Under the pieces are notes generated by a model that was given only the letters and a program-made list of their open reading frames with translations, was not told the origin of the DNA and ran no database searches. From Smittia aterrima (lineage: Eukaryota; Arthropoda; Insecta; Diptera; Chironomidae): a DNA stretch of 64,000 bases. Below, piece after piece: positions 25,619 through 37,817 of the stretch. The stretch is taken from the NCBI GenBank assembly GCA_033063855.1, contig CP093829.1, forward strand, positions 16,647,537 through 16,711,536. Reading direction: 5' to 3'. Made by a program: the position numbers and the translations under genes. Position 1 is the first letter of the stretch. The number at the start of each line of letters is the position of its first letter.

Positions 25619-26562
25619 TTAAGAAACCGAACATGAATGACGTTTCAGGGAGAATTTTGGAGGACTTGATGATGAGAATGATGGGAGAGATTGCCTTCGT
25701 CGCCTTACCGCTGGACTGAGATTGTATCGAATATTCGCCTGCACGAGCAGCTCCTTGAAAACTTTTATTATATTCACGTTATCTTTTGCTGAACACTCTA
25801 CGAATCCGCATTCCCAATCGAGCTTTACAATCGACTCGGCAATTTCCTTTGTCACTTGACGCTGATCGATCCCTAAATCCATTTTATTGCAAACGACAAC
25901 CATTGGCACTCTGGGTCCACGTTTCTCAACAATCTATGTAAGAGATAGAGAATTGAGTTAGTTAATAATTTATTTTAATCAAATCGCGACTTTGTCTACC
26001 TTTTCTCTAAGGCGCACGACTTCCTGCCACGATTCCTCGCTGTCAATGCTAAATACTAGGATGAAAGCGTTTGATGTGCTAATGGATAAATCTCGCATAG
26101 CGGGAAAAGCAAAAGCGCCTGATGTGTCGAGAATGTCTAATGTCAATGAACTTTCGTCAGGGAGTTCGTACTCTCCACGATGAAGCTCTTCGATTGTTTG
26201 CCGATAGCGACTTGTAAATTTGTCGTATAAAAATTGTGAAACGATTTGAGTTTTGCCGACGAACGCGCTGCCCATGACAACGACGCGGTGTTTCTCTTTG
26301 ATACTTCTTGCTCCGCCGCCTGATTGAACAAATCGATTTTTTTCCAATTAGATGGGTCTTTGATTTTAGTTAATAATTCGATTAAATTACCTGCAAAAGC
26401 TCCGATAGCAGATGAAGTTGAAGGTCGACTCGCCTGTGTTAAAGTTACATGTTGTGGCGAAATCTCTCTTTGTGTGATCGTCTTTCCGTGTGCGGGTAAA
26501 AGTCGGAAACTTGAGAGGGGAAACTCGGGTAATCGAAGATTCCTTGGCGAGCACTGCGACAT
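25619..26562 (-). CDS. Ras-family small GTPase (RASD/Dexras-like) with CAAX box
   Basis: Exons 26562-26391, 26319-26000 and 25933-25619; phases agree and give 268 residues. All G boxes are present: P-loop GSAFVGKT, switch I threonine in RQTIEELH, DTSG in switch II, NKMD, and SAK. The DTSGAFAFPAMRDLSI stretch, with an acidic-free switch II and an alanine where Ras has the catalytic Gln61, is typical of the RASD/Rhes/Di-Ras group, whose intrinsic hydrolysis is usually low. The tail LSPAVRRRRQSLP is basic and the last four residues CSVS form a CAAX box predicting farnesylation and membrane attachment. An N-terminal extension of about 60 residues precedes the G domain and is unlike plain Ras. The exact orthologue is uncertain. 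Confidence 0.88.
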
Positions 26563-28886
26563 TATGTTGATATTTTGATTTGTTTTCCTTTATGTCGAAC
26601 TGCAAATTGAAAATGAGATAGTATCAAGTTCGTAATTGAAAGCTTTCATATACAGATTGAAAATATCCGATTGAATGATTGATGAAAGCTTTGTTCAGCA
26701 TTTAATGCAAGCCTAAAACCTTAGTTTACTAATGGTTCACACCATGGACTTGGAAATTGCACAACAAGGAAAAGTCTTTAGCTCCCGTGGTGATACATAA
26801 ATCACGAAATGGTAAATAAGAATCGAGAAATTGTGTTAACGAGATGCGGTGACCAATAAATGAAATTTATTGAACGAATTCCACTGAATTATGAATTAAT
26901 TCCAAAAAGCCTTTGCTATCGGTTAACTGAGTTTTCTTATCAGCACGAACAGTTAAAGTGTTATCGGCAAAGAATTAATTATTCACGTTTATTATTTTTT
27001 TTGTTTTTGTGATTCAATTTCAACCCTGAAAGCTTTCTCCAAAGTTGAGCAAATATTTATTAAACCAACACATTCCTTGCAAAGTTCTGTTTTGTTTTAA
27101 AGCAAATATTGTCTAAGTCTCTTGTTAATATTTTCAATCAAGGTTCAATACCTTTTATTTCGAAAAGATCGAAAACAATTATTTTTCACACAAAACTTTT
27201 TTGAGATCGAAATCTTGAATAATCCACGACAATCTGTTTGTTCGTTTCCGTTCACGTCTGTTGCGTTCACGAAGAGAAAAACAACTGATAACATTTCCAA
27301 TCCGCCGCTCAGTTTTTATAGAATTTTCCGGCTTGTCGTTAGTCTCTCTTGAAAGCTTTCATCGTTTTTTCTCTCCTTTTCGAGAACAATTCACGGCGTA
27401 GCGCGAGCAACTCTTGAGCACGTGAGAAAAGAAAAGATCTGAGATGAATTCGTCGATGCAGTTGAGTTGAGAATTGTTGTCACATGCTCCGAAACCGTGC
27501 TAAAGCTTTGACTCACTTCATATAAACCTTCCTTGCGACGTGCAACGAATAGGTGAAAGGTAAAATAAAGGAAATCACATTGCTCACCCTTGTGGCGTTG
27601 TAGGAAACGTTTGAGATCTTCTTACATAAATCGTGTTGAATCTTTGATTTCATCTCAGCTCTATTCAGCTGACAATTGGAAAATTCTTTTTATTGGAGAC
27701 TTGAAGAGGCTGGCAACAAGGTTTTTATCAGCAAACGCCCTTCTTTATCGCAATCTAATTCGTTTGTGTAAGCAGTTTGAATTTCTAAATACGAAAAACG
27801 GTTACACGTTTTCTGTGAATTAAGTACAATTGTACGAAAAGGAAAGCAGAAGCTCCAGTCGAATATTGAAAAGTTCGCACCCAGCTGTCCTTAAATTCCA
27901 ATGAAAAAAACATTTCTTGATTTTTTTTTTCTTCAGTAACAATCAATAATGATTTTCGCCAGTATCGGCAACTTTATTAAAATGAGTTTCCCTTTACATT
28001 TTTTTAATTCATTTCAATCAGAAAACAAACAGCAATTCTTAATTTCCAATACTTTTTAATCACTTCGAGAATAATTTTATGTTTTTACAGTAATTTACAT
28101 GCTGCTCAATAAATGTCAATTTCAAAAACTCTTAAACAAAATTTATGTCTCATTAGCGCACATAATGGATGCTTGTGACTCAATTGCGTAGCAGAAGAAG
28201 AATATCGAATTTGTTATTGATAATAGTTCAAAGGAAGACAAGGAAACGGATGCTTCAAGGACGCGTCGATAAATTAAGCGATTATTTTGTGTGCTTCAAG
28301 CGATTATAGAGCACGAAACTGTTTGATTTATTATGACGTGATTTAATTGAAAGATTCTTATCATTTCGCTTTAAGGATCGCTGAAAATTACGACGAAAGA
28401 AAAAACAGACCACAACTTAAAGAAAAATATTTCATCATTTATAACAAAACAGAATAACAATTCAATTCACTCAACAAAGGCTCTCCGGCCTTTTGACATG
28501 CTCCACTTCCGTCGATCCTCCGCCCTATACCACCCAATCGCTTTCAACAGTTATCGTCTTTTCCAGTCAGGCGCGAACAATAAATTCAGTTCTACAGAAC
28601 AGAAAATGCAATCACGCGCGACTCTTTCCCTTATTTCTTTTATTTAAAGTTTTCCAATGACTGTAAATATCTTAAGACTCTCTTCACCCACTTATTTGCG
28701 ACACATTTCTTTTAAATATTCAAGTGGAGAATGGAGACCGTGTCGGAGGCGTAAGGTTAAATAAAGTAACAAGTTGCGATTGCTCTACCTGAATGAACTT
28801 AACTTAATACGGTGAACTATACTTCTAACCCGGACCATGTCGGAACAATTGAAATTAAGAATTTGTTCACTGCAGCTGTAGAAACT
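26563..28886. other. Intergenic DNA, no gene seen
   Basis: About 2.3 kb between the GTPase start and the last hyccin exon. AT-rich, with no frame resembling a known protein and no strong repeat. It should hold the GTPase promoter and the 3' UTR of the longer hyccin form. Confidence 0.6.
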
Positions 28887-29590
28887 CTAGACTTGGCTCA
28901 CTTGAACGTTTCCCATTATCTTGTTCGTATTACTGCTGCTATCCATCAAAATATTGACCGATGCCGAAGAAGACGAAGACAATTGCTGATGTGGTGGATC
29001 TACGATTGCACCATCTGAGTCGCTATCATCGTTCAACGATTCGAAAGGTGATATTATACCGTGAGCTCCATTACTTTCAATCTTACTCATGATGACATCG
29101 GGCAGCAATTTTTCATTGAGCGTTGTCATGTCAATGCCTACGTCGGACAAAATTTCGCTCGAACGCTTACTCATAATGAGAGGTGGTGAGCTTGCAGAGT
29201 TCTTTAGATCGCCGTTGTTACTACTATGGGTTTGAGTTTCTGGTTCTGGAGTTATGTGAAGCGAAGCCTTGCTATGCTGCTTGTCAGACTTTCCCATCAG
29301 TTTTTTTACATTTTCTTTTGTTTCGCTGAGTCCACTTTTCAGAATACTTTTTTCTTTATCCTTCTCCTTGTCTTTGTCCTTTTCGCGATCAATCAACTTT
29401 TTCAGACCACCGAATGGAGCTTTGTGTGACTTGCTCGCCCCTTCTTTGCTCGACTTGCCCTGCTGCGATTTAACATTGTTACCATCGCCTTCTTGTTCTT
29501 CGTTAATGCTGCCCAGCGGTTGATTTTGTTGACCGGCGGCATTAGCGTGAGTGTTACTCGCACTGGAATCGATCTGGATCGGAATGTCAT
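28887..29590 (-). other. FAM126: Hyccin alternative last exon B
   Basis: Acceptor after ATTTATAG; opens with a split Asp codon giving DDIPIQIDSS and runs 234 codons to a stop. It has a highly charged run of Lys-Glu-Asp repeats around 29330-29400 (minus) following PFGGLKKLIDRE, and a serine-rich end. It can only be reached in frame from the constant exon 3 (33028), not from exon A. Confidence 0.7.
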
Positions 29591-32500
29591 CTATAAATAG
29601 TCACAAAGCAGAAATTAGTCATAGCAGTCTCATAACACCTAACACGAGCATCTGAGAGGTCTTTAATAAAAAAAAAAACGGTTCCAGCTATGTCTCATTC
29701 TAAAATAATTCACTCTAATCCCGTTTTGATTGAAATTTAAAATAGACATCGATGCTTATGCTTACAACACGCAACAATCGCTAAATCCTGAATGATTGAT
29801 AGCATTTTCATTGGTTTGGCCAGAAGCGATCCCATTTAATCGAAAAGAAAATCAGCCATGACCGCTGAGCTACTGCGGCGACATTCTTTTTAACCCTTTG
29901 TCAATTGAAAGAGACGAATGAATCGCAATGAAATTTAATTACCAATCGTTATTCATTATAAGCTTGGCGATGAGATTCTCATCCTTTAATAATTAATCAA
30001 CCGATGTTGTTCACGCGCGCGATTCTTGCAAAAGTCACGTCCACCTATCGCTTGAATAAAATTTAATTGGCTGGCTTTAAAAGGCTAGCAAAACAGGAAT
30101 ATGAATGTATAAACTGCCGCAGGTCAAAGTTTGATCAACAAATGGCCTCTCTCAATTGACATCAGCAAGTTCATGGAAACTTCACTTCATAAGAGTACGA
30201 TCGTGACGTTGTTAATTACTTTAGACGACGCCCACTAAATATTCCACGTTTAAATTTGTCTCGTTGCACAACGTATGGATTTAAAAACATCTTCACATGT
30301 TACAGGCTAACTTTCCTGTAAAGAGGAAAATAAATCGATGCGGGTGCTCTTGAAATCAGAGGCAATATTTACATAACACGATGCTTGAGTTATATTTTCC
30401 AGTCACATGTCTCGATATCATCATGCAAAAGAAAGGAATATCCCAGTGTCGTGTTTAAATGGTTTCGAGAAAGAATTGATTTGCTCCGTCACTGAGAGCT
30501 TGCATCTTATGATTTTCTATTTTACGAAACGCGTCGAATATCAATGAACGTTTTCTCAAACATGCCTCATGCTTATGCCTTCTTCTACTCATGAGTTTTT
30601 ACTTGTGTGCGGAGTAACTCGTGATTGTTATGTTTACGATTAAGTTTCGGAAAATGATGCAGAACGAGAAGAAAAGATTGAGCCAGTCACATGAACAGAA
30701 GGAAGTTGTCATGATGAAGAAAATTCAAATTCAACGTTCTTTACCTTCTCTTCCGCACGCTGTGACTTTTCTTATTGTTCGAAAGGGATCAAGCGAATGG
30801 AAGATTTGTAAAGGAGAAATAGGAAATTAAAGTCGGAGGAGAGATTTTGAAAGTTAAAAATCATCTTGATGCTGCAGGGTTTGAGTGATATGAACGCTGG
30901 CTGGACGACCGTTGTCGACAAGCAACGCGCGAAACTCATCGCATTCCGGATCTAGATTCTCAGTTTTATTGTCCAGCAATTGAATTAGGCGAGCCCCGGC
31001 ACTCGAACGAAGTTCGCTTCTTGATGCTTCCGTCTTTTGTTGTTGATGTTTCCGTCTTCGAAATGGGGTCATTGCATCATCTCCATTTGCGATTATATCG
31101 CTTGAGTTGATTTTGTTTCTGTGCTTCGGGGACTGATTAGGAGTGGACGACTTTGACGAGTGTGAACGCTTAGGAGATTCCAACAGAGCAACAGGTTCCT
31201 CTTCAATGCTCGAGGATTTGGCCGGACTATGCTTCCACCCCCAATTTTTCCAACGATGACGTCTTGAGCCGTCCCTGCTGACATCCAACTTTTTGGTAAC
31301 TTTAGGAGTATCCGAAGCTGACGTAGATTCAGAATGCTCGCCGCATATGTTTTCATCGTCGGCAATAGACAATTTCTTCATCATTTCTTCCTGAGTCGCT
31401 TGTAAATGCTTTAGATCCACAATTTCCAAGTCGTCTGAAGGGAAATTCAACAGATTTCGTTTCATGTTTTTATTTTGTTTGAGAAGGAGAAGAAGAAGAA
31501 AACGAAATTACGACAAAAAGAAAGTAAAAAATCAACTTAAAGCTTCGGGTTTTTTTTGACATAAAGAAGATTAGAGCAGAAAGAAAATTTTGTTAGAGAA
31601 GCAGGTGGAGAGAGACACGGTGCGACGAGTGGCAGAGCACGATTTTCCTTCGTATTGAGTCTGCTCGGCCCTTCGTCAAATTAATAACATTTAATGAGTG
31701 AAGGGCGGCATTAGTGAGAGGAAAAAAGAAAGCGGCACACTGGTGGAAGAGCAAAAGAAGCTGCAGAAGATGGGATGAGAGACATCTCACGACATCAAGG
31801 CTGAAAGTGTGATTCAGTTGAAGAGAAACAAAACACTCAGAGAAGCTCTTTCTCAAAAATTGTTAAAGCGAGGGACAACAAATTTAATATCGTGCACTTG
31901 AGTGCGGAAAAACTTTTTTGTTGACACTCGTGTAACGATGTCGACTACCATCGGCAGAGCAATGATCCCTTCACTGCAATAACAACAACAGAAACAACTG
32001 AAGGTTTAAAGCGATGGAGTATTTATTGATGGCTCGTCGAATGCGATGAAGGTCAACCGCAATGTCTACTCGAGGTTTCCAATCAATTTAAGGAAACGTT
32101 TCTCGTTCCTTCGGAATGGAAATAACTCAATTTGTGCAGAGTTTTGCTGAAGAACTGATAAAATAATGACATCGAAATTGATTTGCATAGCAAAGGAAGT
32201 CATAGATTCGACATTTATTGAATTTCAATTGTGCGGAAGAGAACAGAGAAATGCGAAAAGTAAATTGATTCGACAGATTTAAGGGCAAAGGTCAACGCAA
32301 TGAACTAGACACATCAAACGTCTACTAAATCAATGATCAAAAATCATATTTAGATTCTCGGGGTCTTCTTCTATTCCATGACAATAAATAAAGGCAAAAT
32401 TCAAGGCAGCGAGTTCAGACAACGCGAATCACACAAAGTGAAAAGAAAAATTGACAATCGTTGTTCGCGTGAGATGAAGTGTCGCTTTACTCTTTCCTTT

Positions 32501-34211
32501 TCAATCATGATAAACAATATTTACCTTTTGGAGGATGCGTTACGTAATGGAAATGAATCGGGTTTAGTAATTTCCTCTAAATTTTGATACAAGTCGAGAC
32601 GTTTTACGCCCCAATAATTACTCAACGAAGCCTAAAATCGACAGCGTAAAGTTACCTAATTTCGTTTCACAATAAATTTGAACTGAATATAGAGAAAAGT
32701 GATTTCAAGAGTCTTGAGTTCAATAAAGGAATCGCTCGTGTGAATTTTGATTATTTAAAGAAATACTTGGCTTTTTGATTCTGAAAGCAGAAAATTTGAT
32801 TTGCGTGTTAAGAATATTTCTACGTGCGTGATCATCTACAAGCAATTGCTTGAACATAGCAAGCTCTCTCACTCTGATTAGTGTAGAGAAAACCTTGCTT
32901 GAATTGCACTCAAAACGATTTGATGATGTAGGCGAAATATTTCAAAGGCTTTTGCAAAAATTTGTGAAAATAGTTTGGAAAAATAAAATTGAGTCTGGGA
33001 TAAGGGTCAATGAGCTAAAATACTTACCGGGTAGCTTTTTCGTGCGAAACGATGCGTTTGTTATCATAGATTTAGAGACGGTTACCACGGTTGTTGCCGG
33101 AGTCAAGGCTACAGAAATTCCCATCGGACCATCGCTTGGTTGACCTTTAGGAATAAAATAGAAATTAATAAAATTTTAAAGGATGACAAAATTTGATTTG
33201 TACCTGATGGATTGGCTTGAAGAGAATTCTTGATGGCGTTAGTCACTAATATCACATCAGGAAAGAGTTCATAGCACGCTCGATTATGAACATCCTCGAC
33301 AGCCTGAATAGCCGCAGAGGCAAACTCGTTGAACATGGCGAAGTAGATGGCATGAAGCAGTTCAACGAGTAATGGCTGCGACATTGGAATACGAGGATTT
33401 TGCTTGGCGATATTTGGAGCGCTCGATGTGGAAGATGTTATGGACGCCGAAGTTATTGAATTGCTAAGTGGGTCACTACCGTACGAAGCTCGATATGAAT
33501 GACCATGCTTGGCAAATCCTTGCGAAACCATTTTCGATACGATCTTGCAGAGATGGTACAGCGACGTCTTTTGAATTGAACTCAGTTGTTGGTTGAAGAT
33601 GAATATCAGCGCAGCCATTACTGAGAGGCGGTTTTGAGTAGTAATCTTATAGACTTGACTCGTAGGTCTCCATGAAATCTCTTTATTTCCATTTTCCTCC
33701 CACCGTTTAAGATCACTAGCGTGAAGATTGCGCTCCTCGTGGTAAATCGAAGCTTGAGCAAGAACGGGCATTCGAAAGGAGACTGAATTCAAAACTCCTT
33801 TGTCATTGCAAACTTCAAAGTTATAAGCACAAAGGAGTAAAGTCTCGACACACCGATAGTTTTGCTTTTCGCCAGGCGTAGCCACAGCGTTCAGGTACAA
33901 GTAGACAAAGTTCGGAATGAACTGTAGCATGAAACACTTCAACTCACTCTCATTTGATCGAAAGAAATTGTACAGTTGAATGCATATCGGATGGAGAAGC
34001 TAAAACACGATAAGAATTAAATGTTATGCAACACTTCACTTTAACATTACAAGTAACTTACATCAGAATGCTTAGTTTTATCGCTAAGAATGGTTTGAAT
34101 TGCCGTCGAAAGTTCATGGTTTTCGACGTGAAGGGCAGCGAATGACCTAATTTCCTGTGGCTCCAAAGAGTTATACTCTGCCAACCAATCGCTTACAATT
34201 GCTTCTGCCAT
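28887..34211 (-). CDS. FAM126: Hyccin (FAM126), PI4KA complex subunit
   Basis: Hyccin joins TTC7 and EFR3 to hold phosphatidylinositol 4-kinase III alpha at the plasma membrane, where it makes PI4P. Constant exons: 34211-34062, 33999-33204, 33144-33028. Then one of two last exons: 31434-30854 (547 residues in all) or 29590-28887 (588 residues); both join in phase 1. Matching motifs are VSDWLAEYNSL near the start, HPICIQLYNFF, CVETLLLCAYNFEV, QASIYHE, TTQNRLSVMAALI, LVELLHAIYFAMFNEF, CYELFPDVILVTNAIKNSL, and RRHRWKNWG in one tail. The N-terminal 315 residues are the helical domain that contacts TTC7; both tails are polar and probably disordered. The ATG lies 477 bases from the divergent DPH4 gene. 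Confidence 0.92.
29591..30853. other. Sequence between the two hyccin last exons
   Basis: About 1.26 kb holding the 3' UTR of form A and intron for form B. No other coding potential recognised. Confidence 0.55.
30854..31434 (-). other. FAM126: Hyccin alternative last exon A
   Basis: Acceptor after TTTCCCTTCAG; opens with a split Asp codon giving DDLEIVDLKHLQ and runs 193 codons to a stop. It contains RRHRWKNWGWKH, which resembles the RGHRWKRHG segment of human hyccin, and serine-rich phosphosite-like stretches. I found no good splice donor inside it, so it should be a terminal exon. Confidence 0.75.
31435..33027. other. Hyccin intron 3, proximal part
   Basis: About 1.6 kb of intron before last exon A, by far the largest gap within the constant part. 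No further exon or nested gene is evident in either strand. Confidence 0.55.
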
Positions 34212-34688
34212 GATCGAAATGCTTGATAACTTTAAATGATGACTGAAGTGATGACTAATTACTCGTATCGCATTTTATTGGCCTGATGAAGAAAATTTAT
34301 TTTAATTTTATTTACGACCTCGACTTTTTGATGAAAACATCAGTAAATATTTAAAAGCTGGACTGGTTCTCTTGCGCAATTTAATGATCTAATCGTCCAC
34401 AGCACGCAAAGTAACTTTTCTATTTGCAAAATCAATATTCTCTTCTTAAAAACAGTGTGATGAGATATTTCTTTGATTAATTCAACATCAGCAGAATCTT
34501 ATCAACACAATGAACTAATTTACTTGTTAAACATTTACTCTATTATTGTTTTAAACAATATTTTGTAAAAATTTGCGTGAAACTTACTTTTGCAAGAAAA
34601 AATATTTTTTCTGTCTCCTCGGAATGTAAATAAACAGAAAAACGTCATCTTGGTATGAAATGTGTAAAGAATTAAGAAAATAGAAGAA
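34212..34688. promoter_or_regulatory. Divergent promoter region, hyccin / DPH4
   Basis: 477 bases between the start codons of two head-to-head genes. AT-rich, with no TATA box at a sensible place and no repeat. It must contain both start sites and is likely a shared promoter. Confidence 0.5.
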
Positions 34689-35090
34689 ATGGATTATTAC
34701 GAAGTCCTTCAAGTGAAAGAGACAGCTTCACAAGAAGATATAAAGAAAGCTTATCAGCAACTAATATTAAGGCATCATCCCGATAAAAACTGCGACGGCG
34801 AACTCGAAACATTTTTGAGAATCGACGAGGCGTATAAGATTCTAAAAGAACCAACAACAAGAAAAGAATATGATAGCAAGCAATTTCAGCAATCAAAAGG
34901 ATGTCAAATGATAATCCACGACACGATCCAAAAAGAAGATTTTCTTTACGACGAGAGTAACGAAGTTCATTATCACATTTGCAAATGCGGGGGCTGGTAT
35001 ATTCTTGATGAAGAATCAACTGATGTCGAATACATAATTTGCTGCGATGAATGTTCTCTTGTTATCAAAGTTGTAAATAAAAATAGTTAA
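34689..35090 (+). CDS. DPH4: Diphthamide biosynthesis protein 4 (DPH4/DNAJC24)
   Basis: J-domain plus CSL zinc-finger protein of 133 residues, in a single exon. The J domain fills residues 2-65 (DYYEVLQV, KKAYQQLILRHHPDKN with the HPD motif needed to stimulate Hsp70, FLRIDEAYKIL). The CSL-type zinc finger follows, with paired cysteines in CKCGGWY and CCDECSLVIKV. This domain order is diagnostic of DPH4, which delivers electrons or iron to the DPH1-DPH2 radical enzyme that modifies a histidine of elongation factor 2. The length equals the family norm. It is followed 228 bases later by NDUFB11 on the same strand. Confidence 0.95.
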   Translation: MDYYEVLQVKETASQEDIKKAYQQLILRHHPDKNCDGELETFLRIDEAYKILKEPTTRKEYDSKQFQQSKGCQMIIHDTIQKEDFLYDESNEVHYHICKCGGWYILDEESTDVEYIICCDECSLVIKVVNKNS

Positions 35091-35318
35091 CCAAATGTTC
35101 GAAAAAATCAGAAACATTGAATGTTATAAAGCAAGTCATCCTCCATCAGAAGGAGAAAACTTTTGACCACATATCTATCTTAATTTACAAACAAGAAACG
35201 TTCAGGAAATTTTTAAATGTTTTTGTCTGCTGGGACGAAATTCTGCCTTCTCAGAAACTATATTTTCGTTCTCGCCATATTTTCGACAAGTGAAACTTTA
35301 AAAACAATTTTAGGGAAA

Positions 35319-35777
35319 ATGTCGTTGATTTCGAGGGTCAATCGGCTCTTAACTCTACGTAGCATCGTCGCTAAAGCTCAAGGCAACATCAGATGTATTT
35401 CAACGTCTCCAAAGAAGAGCGACACAGCCACAATTTCCACAACAGAGAAGAACACTGAGACAGTTCCGAAAACAGTTGATGAAAAAACTAAGAACTGGGT
35501 GTACTGGGGCTTCGTTTCTACAGACAAGACCGAAGATGAGAATGTCACCAAAGCTACTTTCTTCTTCTCCGTAACGCTTTGCTTGGTAGCCGGAGGATTC
35601 GTCTATTTCTACCAGCCAGACTTTTTGATGCGCGATTGGGCCCAGCGAGAAGGATATCTAGAACTTAGACGTCGCGAAGCCGCTGGACTTGAACCCGTCA
35701 ATCCTAACTACATCGATCCTGCTTTGATGGTGTTGCCATCAGATGAAGAGCTCGGCGATACCGAAATCATCATTTAA
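35319..35777 (+). CDS. NDUFB11: NADH dehydrogenase 1 beta subcomplex subunit 11 (NDUFB11)
   Basis: Supernumerary membrane subunit of mitochondrial complex I (ESSS, NP15.6 in Drosophila), 152 residues. An arginine-rich transit peptide starts MSLISRVNRLLTLRS; a single membrane helix runs FFFSVTLCLVAGGFVYFY; the conserved tail has DFLMRDWAQREGYLELRRREAAGLEPVNPNYIDP and LPSDEE, as in the human protein. I chose the ATG at 35319 because it begins a good transit peptide and follows a splice-acceptor-like AATTTTAG; an in-frame ATG at 35217 would add 34 residues but they look like leader or intron sequence. It converges with GRASP, stops 287 bases apart. Confidence 0.93.
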   Translation: MSLISRVNRLLTLRSIVAKAQGNIRCISTSPKKSDTATISTTEKNTETVPKTVDEKTKNWVYWGFVSTDKTEDENVTKATFFFSVTLCLVAGGFVYFYQPDFLMRDWAQREGYLELRRREAAGLEPVNPNYIDPALMVLPSDEELGDTEIII

Positions 35778-36064
35778 GTCCGAGTGAATATTAGTTTTGT
35801 TTTCTTCATATGTTGCATAATTGAAAATGTCGAAAACGAAAGAGAATCGATAAACAAAATATAAAAACAAATTAAAAACGTCAAGAGAACTGTGTTTAAG
35901 TGGAATATTCTCATTTATTGAGGAATTTTCTTGAATCATAAAATGAAGTTTAATATATGAATTTTACCATTTGAAACGACAGAAGAACAAATTAACATGA
36001 AAATGAACAAAATTCGCTTTCTCGTTGCCTGCAAAATCCAAAATCTTTTATACGAAGAGAATCC

Positions 36065-37817
36065 TTATGAATATTTAGTAGGGTCGATTTTCTCAATGTT
36101 CACAGTGAGTGGCGGCATTCCTTGCAGATTTATCTGAGTTTGAACTTGGGGATACGCTTCGAATGTTTGGATCTGTGGCATCGTCGACACTGCGAACTGT
36201 GAACTAGCTGGTTGAAACTGTTGTTGATAGCTTTGATTGCTATTCGGATCTGGAGCGTTATAATTCATCATTGGGGGAGGTGCAAATGCTTGCTCAAGTT
36301 TTTGTTGAGCTTCAGTAGGCTGATGTTGCGGGTGAGCCGCTTGATAGTTTCCAGGTTGCTGCATGGGATAGTTAAACTCGTTCAAATTATACATCGGGAC
36401 ATTATATGCTGCTGGGGCCACTAAAATTAGAAAAATATTTATTGATTCTCTCCCAAATGGAAAGATTTTATTTTTTTACCTTCGGATTGTTGGTTCACTA
36501 CGGCTACTGGAGCTGATGTCATTTGATACATAGCTGGGATACTCGATGGTGGTTGAATCGGCACATTCTGTTCATTTTTAATTAGATCGCTTGATGGACT
36601 CGAAATAAATAGCTGACTTGCAGTGTTAGCTAAGTGGTCGATGGGGGCTGTGTTTGCGTTCGCAAGGTTTTCAGCTGTGTTCACTTCAGGCATACTTTGT
36701 GGGCTAATATTCTGTTGCACAGTGCTTGATGTGACAGTTGTTGTAGAAGCTGAGCTTAAAGTTGTCGGAGTTGGATTATTATTGATCAAGTTGTCAACTA
36801 GTGCAGATGTCACGCTTGGACCTTGGAAAATTGAAGAGAAAGTGTTCGCGAGAGGTGGAACCATAGGAATAAATGGTATCGGCTGAGGCGGATTAATGTT
36901 TTGGTGTTGAGCAGCCGCAGTTGTGTTTGATGTCAATCCAGTAGTTGTTTGACCTTCGAGTAATGGCTGCGAAGAATTCTAAATGAGAAAAGAAAACTTT
37001 AGAGAAATATCGGAAACATAAAAGAAAAGAAACTTACAGAACCCGGAGTTGTGATTCTTATTGGAATACGATGCAAATAGCCAAAACCTATTCCTGCACC
37101 AAGACTTCCTTCACCTCCCCATTTAGTATTAGGAGTGATGATAACTTCTCTGCATTGATCTTCATCGCAGTTGTAAACATACAGTTTCAACTGTTTACCT
37201 TCGTGTGTCTCAATGAGTGTAAACAAATCCTCACTCTCATGCAAAATTGAGTCAGCACCAATAATGTAATCATTGAACGATCGTAATCCAGCTGCTTCCG
37301 CTGGAGAAGAAGGATAAACTTCCAGAATGTGCCAAACATTTTCATTCGCTCCTTCGAAACTGCAGAATCGAATCGACACGCCAAGCAAACCTTGACCACC
37401 CCACGTTTCGGATGGAGTAAGATTAACAACACGAACGTTTTGAGTCTTGCTGCTATAAACTATATGAGAGAGAAAATAAATTCCTTGTTTGATAAGAAGA
37501 TATTTATGATGTCAACATTCGAAACTGACCAGTCACTCTTATTTCCTTCTCCTTATTTGTTTTCAGCAGCTCTTTCAGCGTGTCGTTGTCTTGATCAAGT
37601 CTCGTATTGCCGATGGCTACAATAAAGTCAAAGAAGGCTTCCAGTCCGGCTCGAGATCCCGGCGAATTATTCTGCACCTAATATTGAAAAGAAAAACAAG
37701 TGATGATGTGGACGAAAAATGAAATTTCCAAATAATGACTAATAATCGACTTACTCTCAGTACATGATAACCTTCTGTACCTCCTCCTGGGATTTCAGCG
37801 CTGTATGATGAACCCAT
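36065..37817 (-). CDS. Grasp65: Golgi reassembly-stacking protein (GRASP)
   Basis: Peripheral Golgi protein that tethers cisternae and takes part in unconventional secretion. Exons 37817-37755, 37677-37530, 37459-37038, 36978-36480, 36420-36065; phases agree and give 495 residues. Gly2 in MGSSYSAEIPGGGTEGYHVLR predicts N-myristoylation. Two PDZ-like GRASP domains follow: first with NNSPGSRAGLEAFFDFIV, second with TWGGQGLLGVSIRFCSF, GLRSFNDYIIGAD, ESEDLFTLIETHEGK and WGGEGSLGAGIGFGYLHRIP. The remaining 285 residues are rich in Pro, Gln, Ser and Asn and correspond to the regulatory region. Like Drosophila, only one GRASP is seen, so calling it GRASP65 or GRASP55 is a matter of naming. Confidence 0.95.

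Noticed and set aside
35217..35318. In-frame upstream ATG extending NDUFB11 by 34 residues
   Set aside because: The extension hides the transit peptide and contains a splice-acceptor-like site; the inner ATG fits the family.
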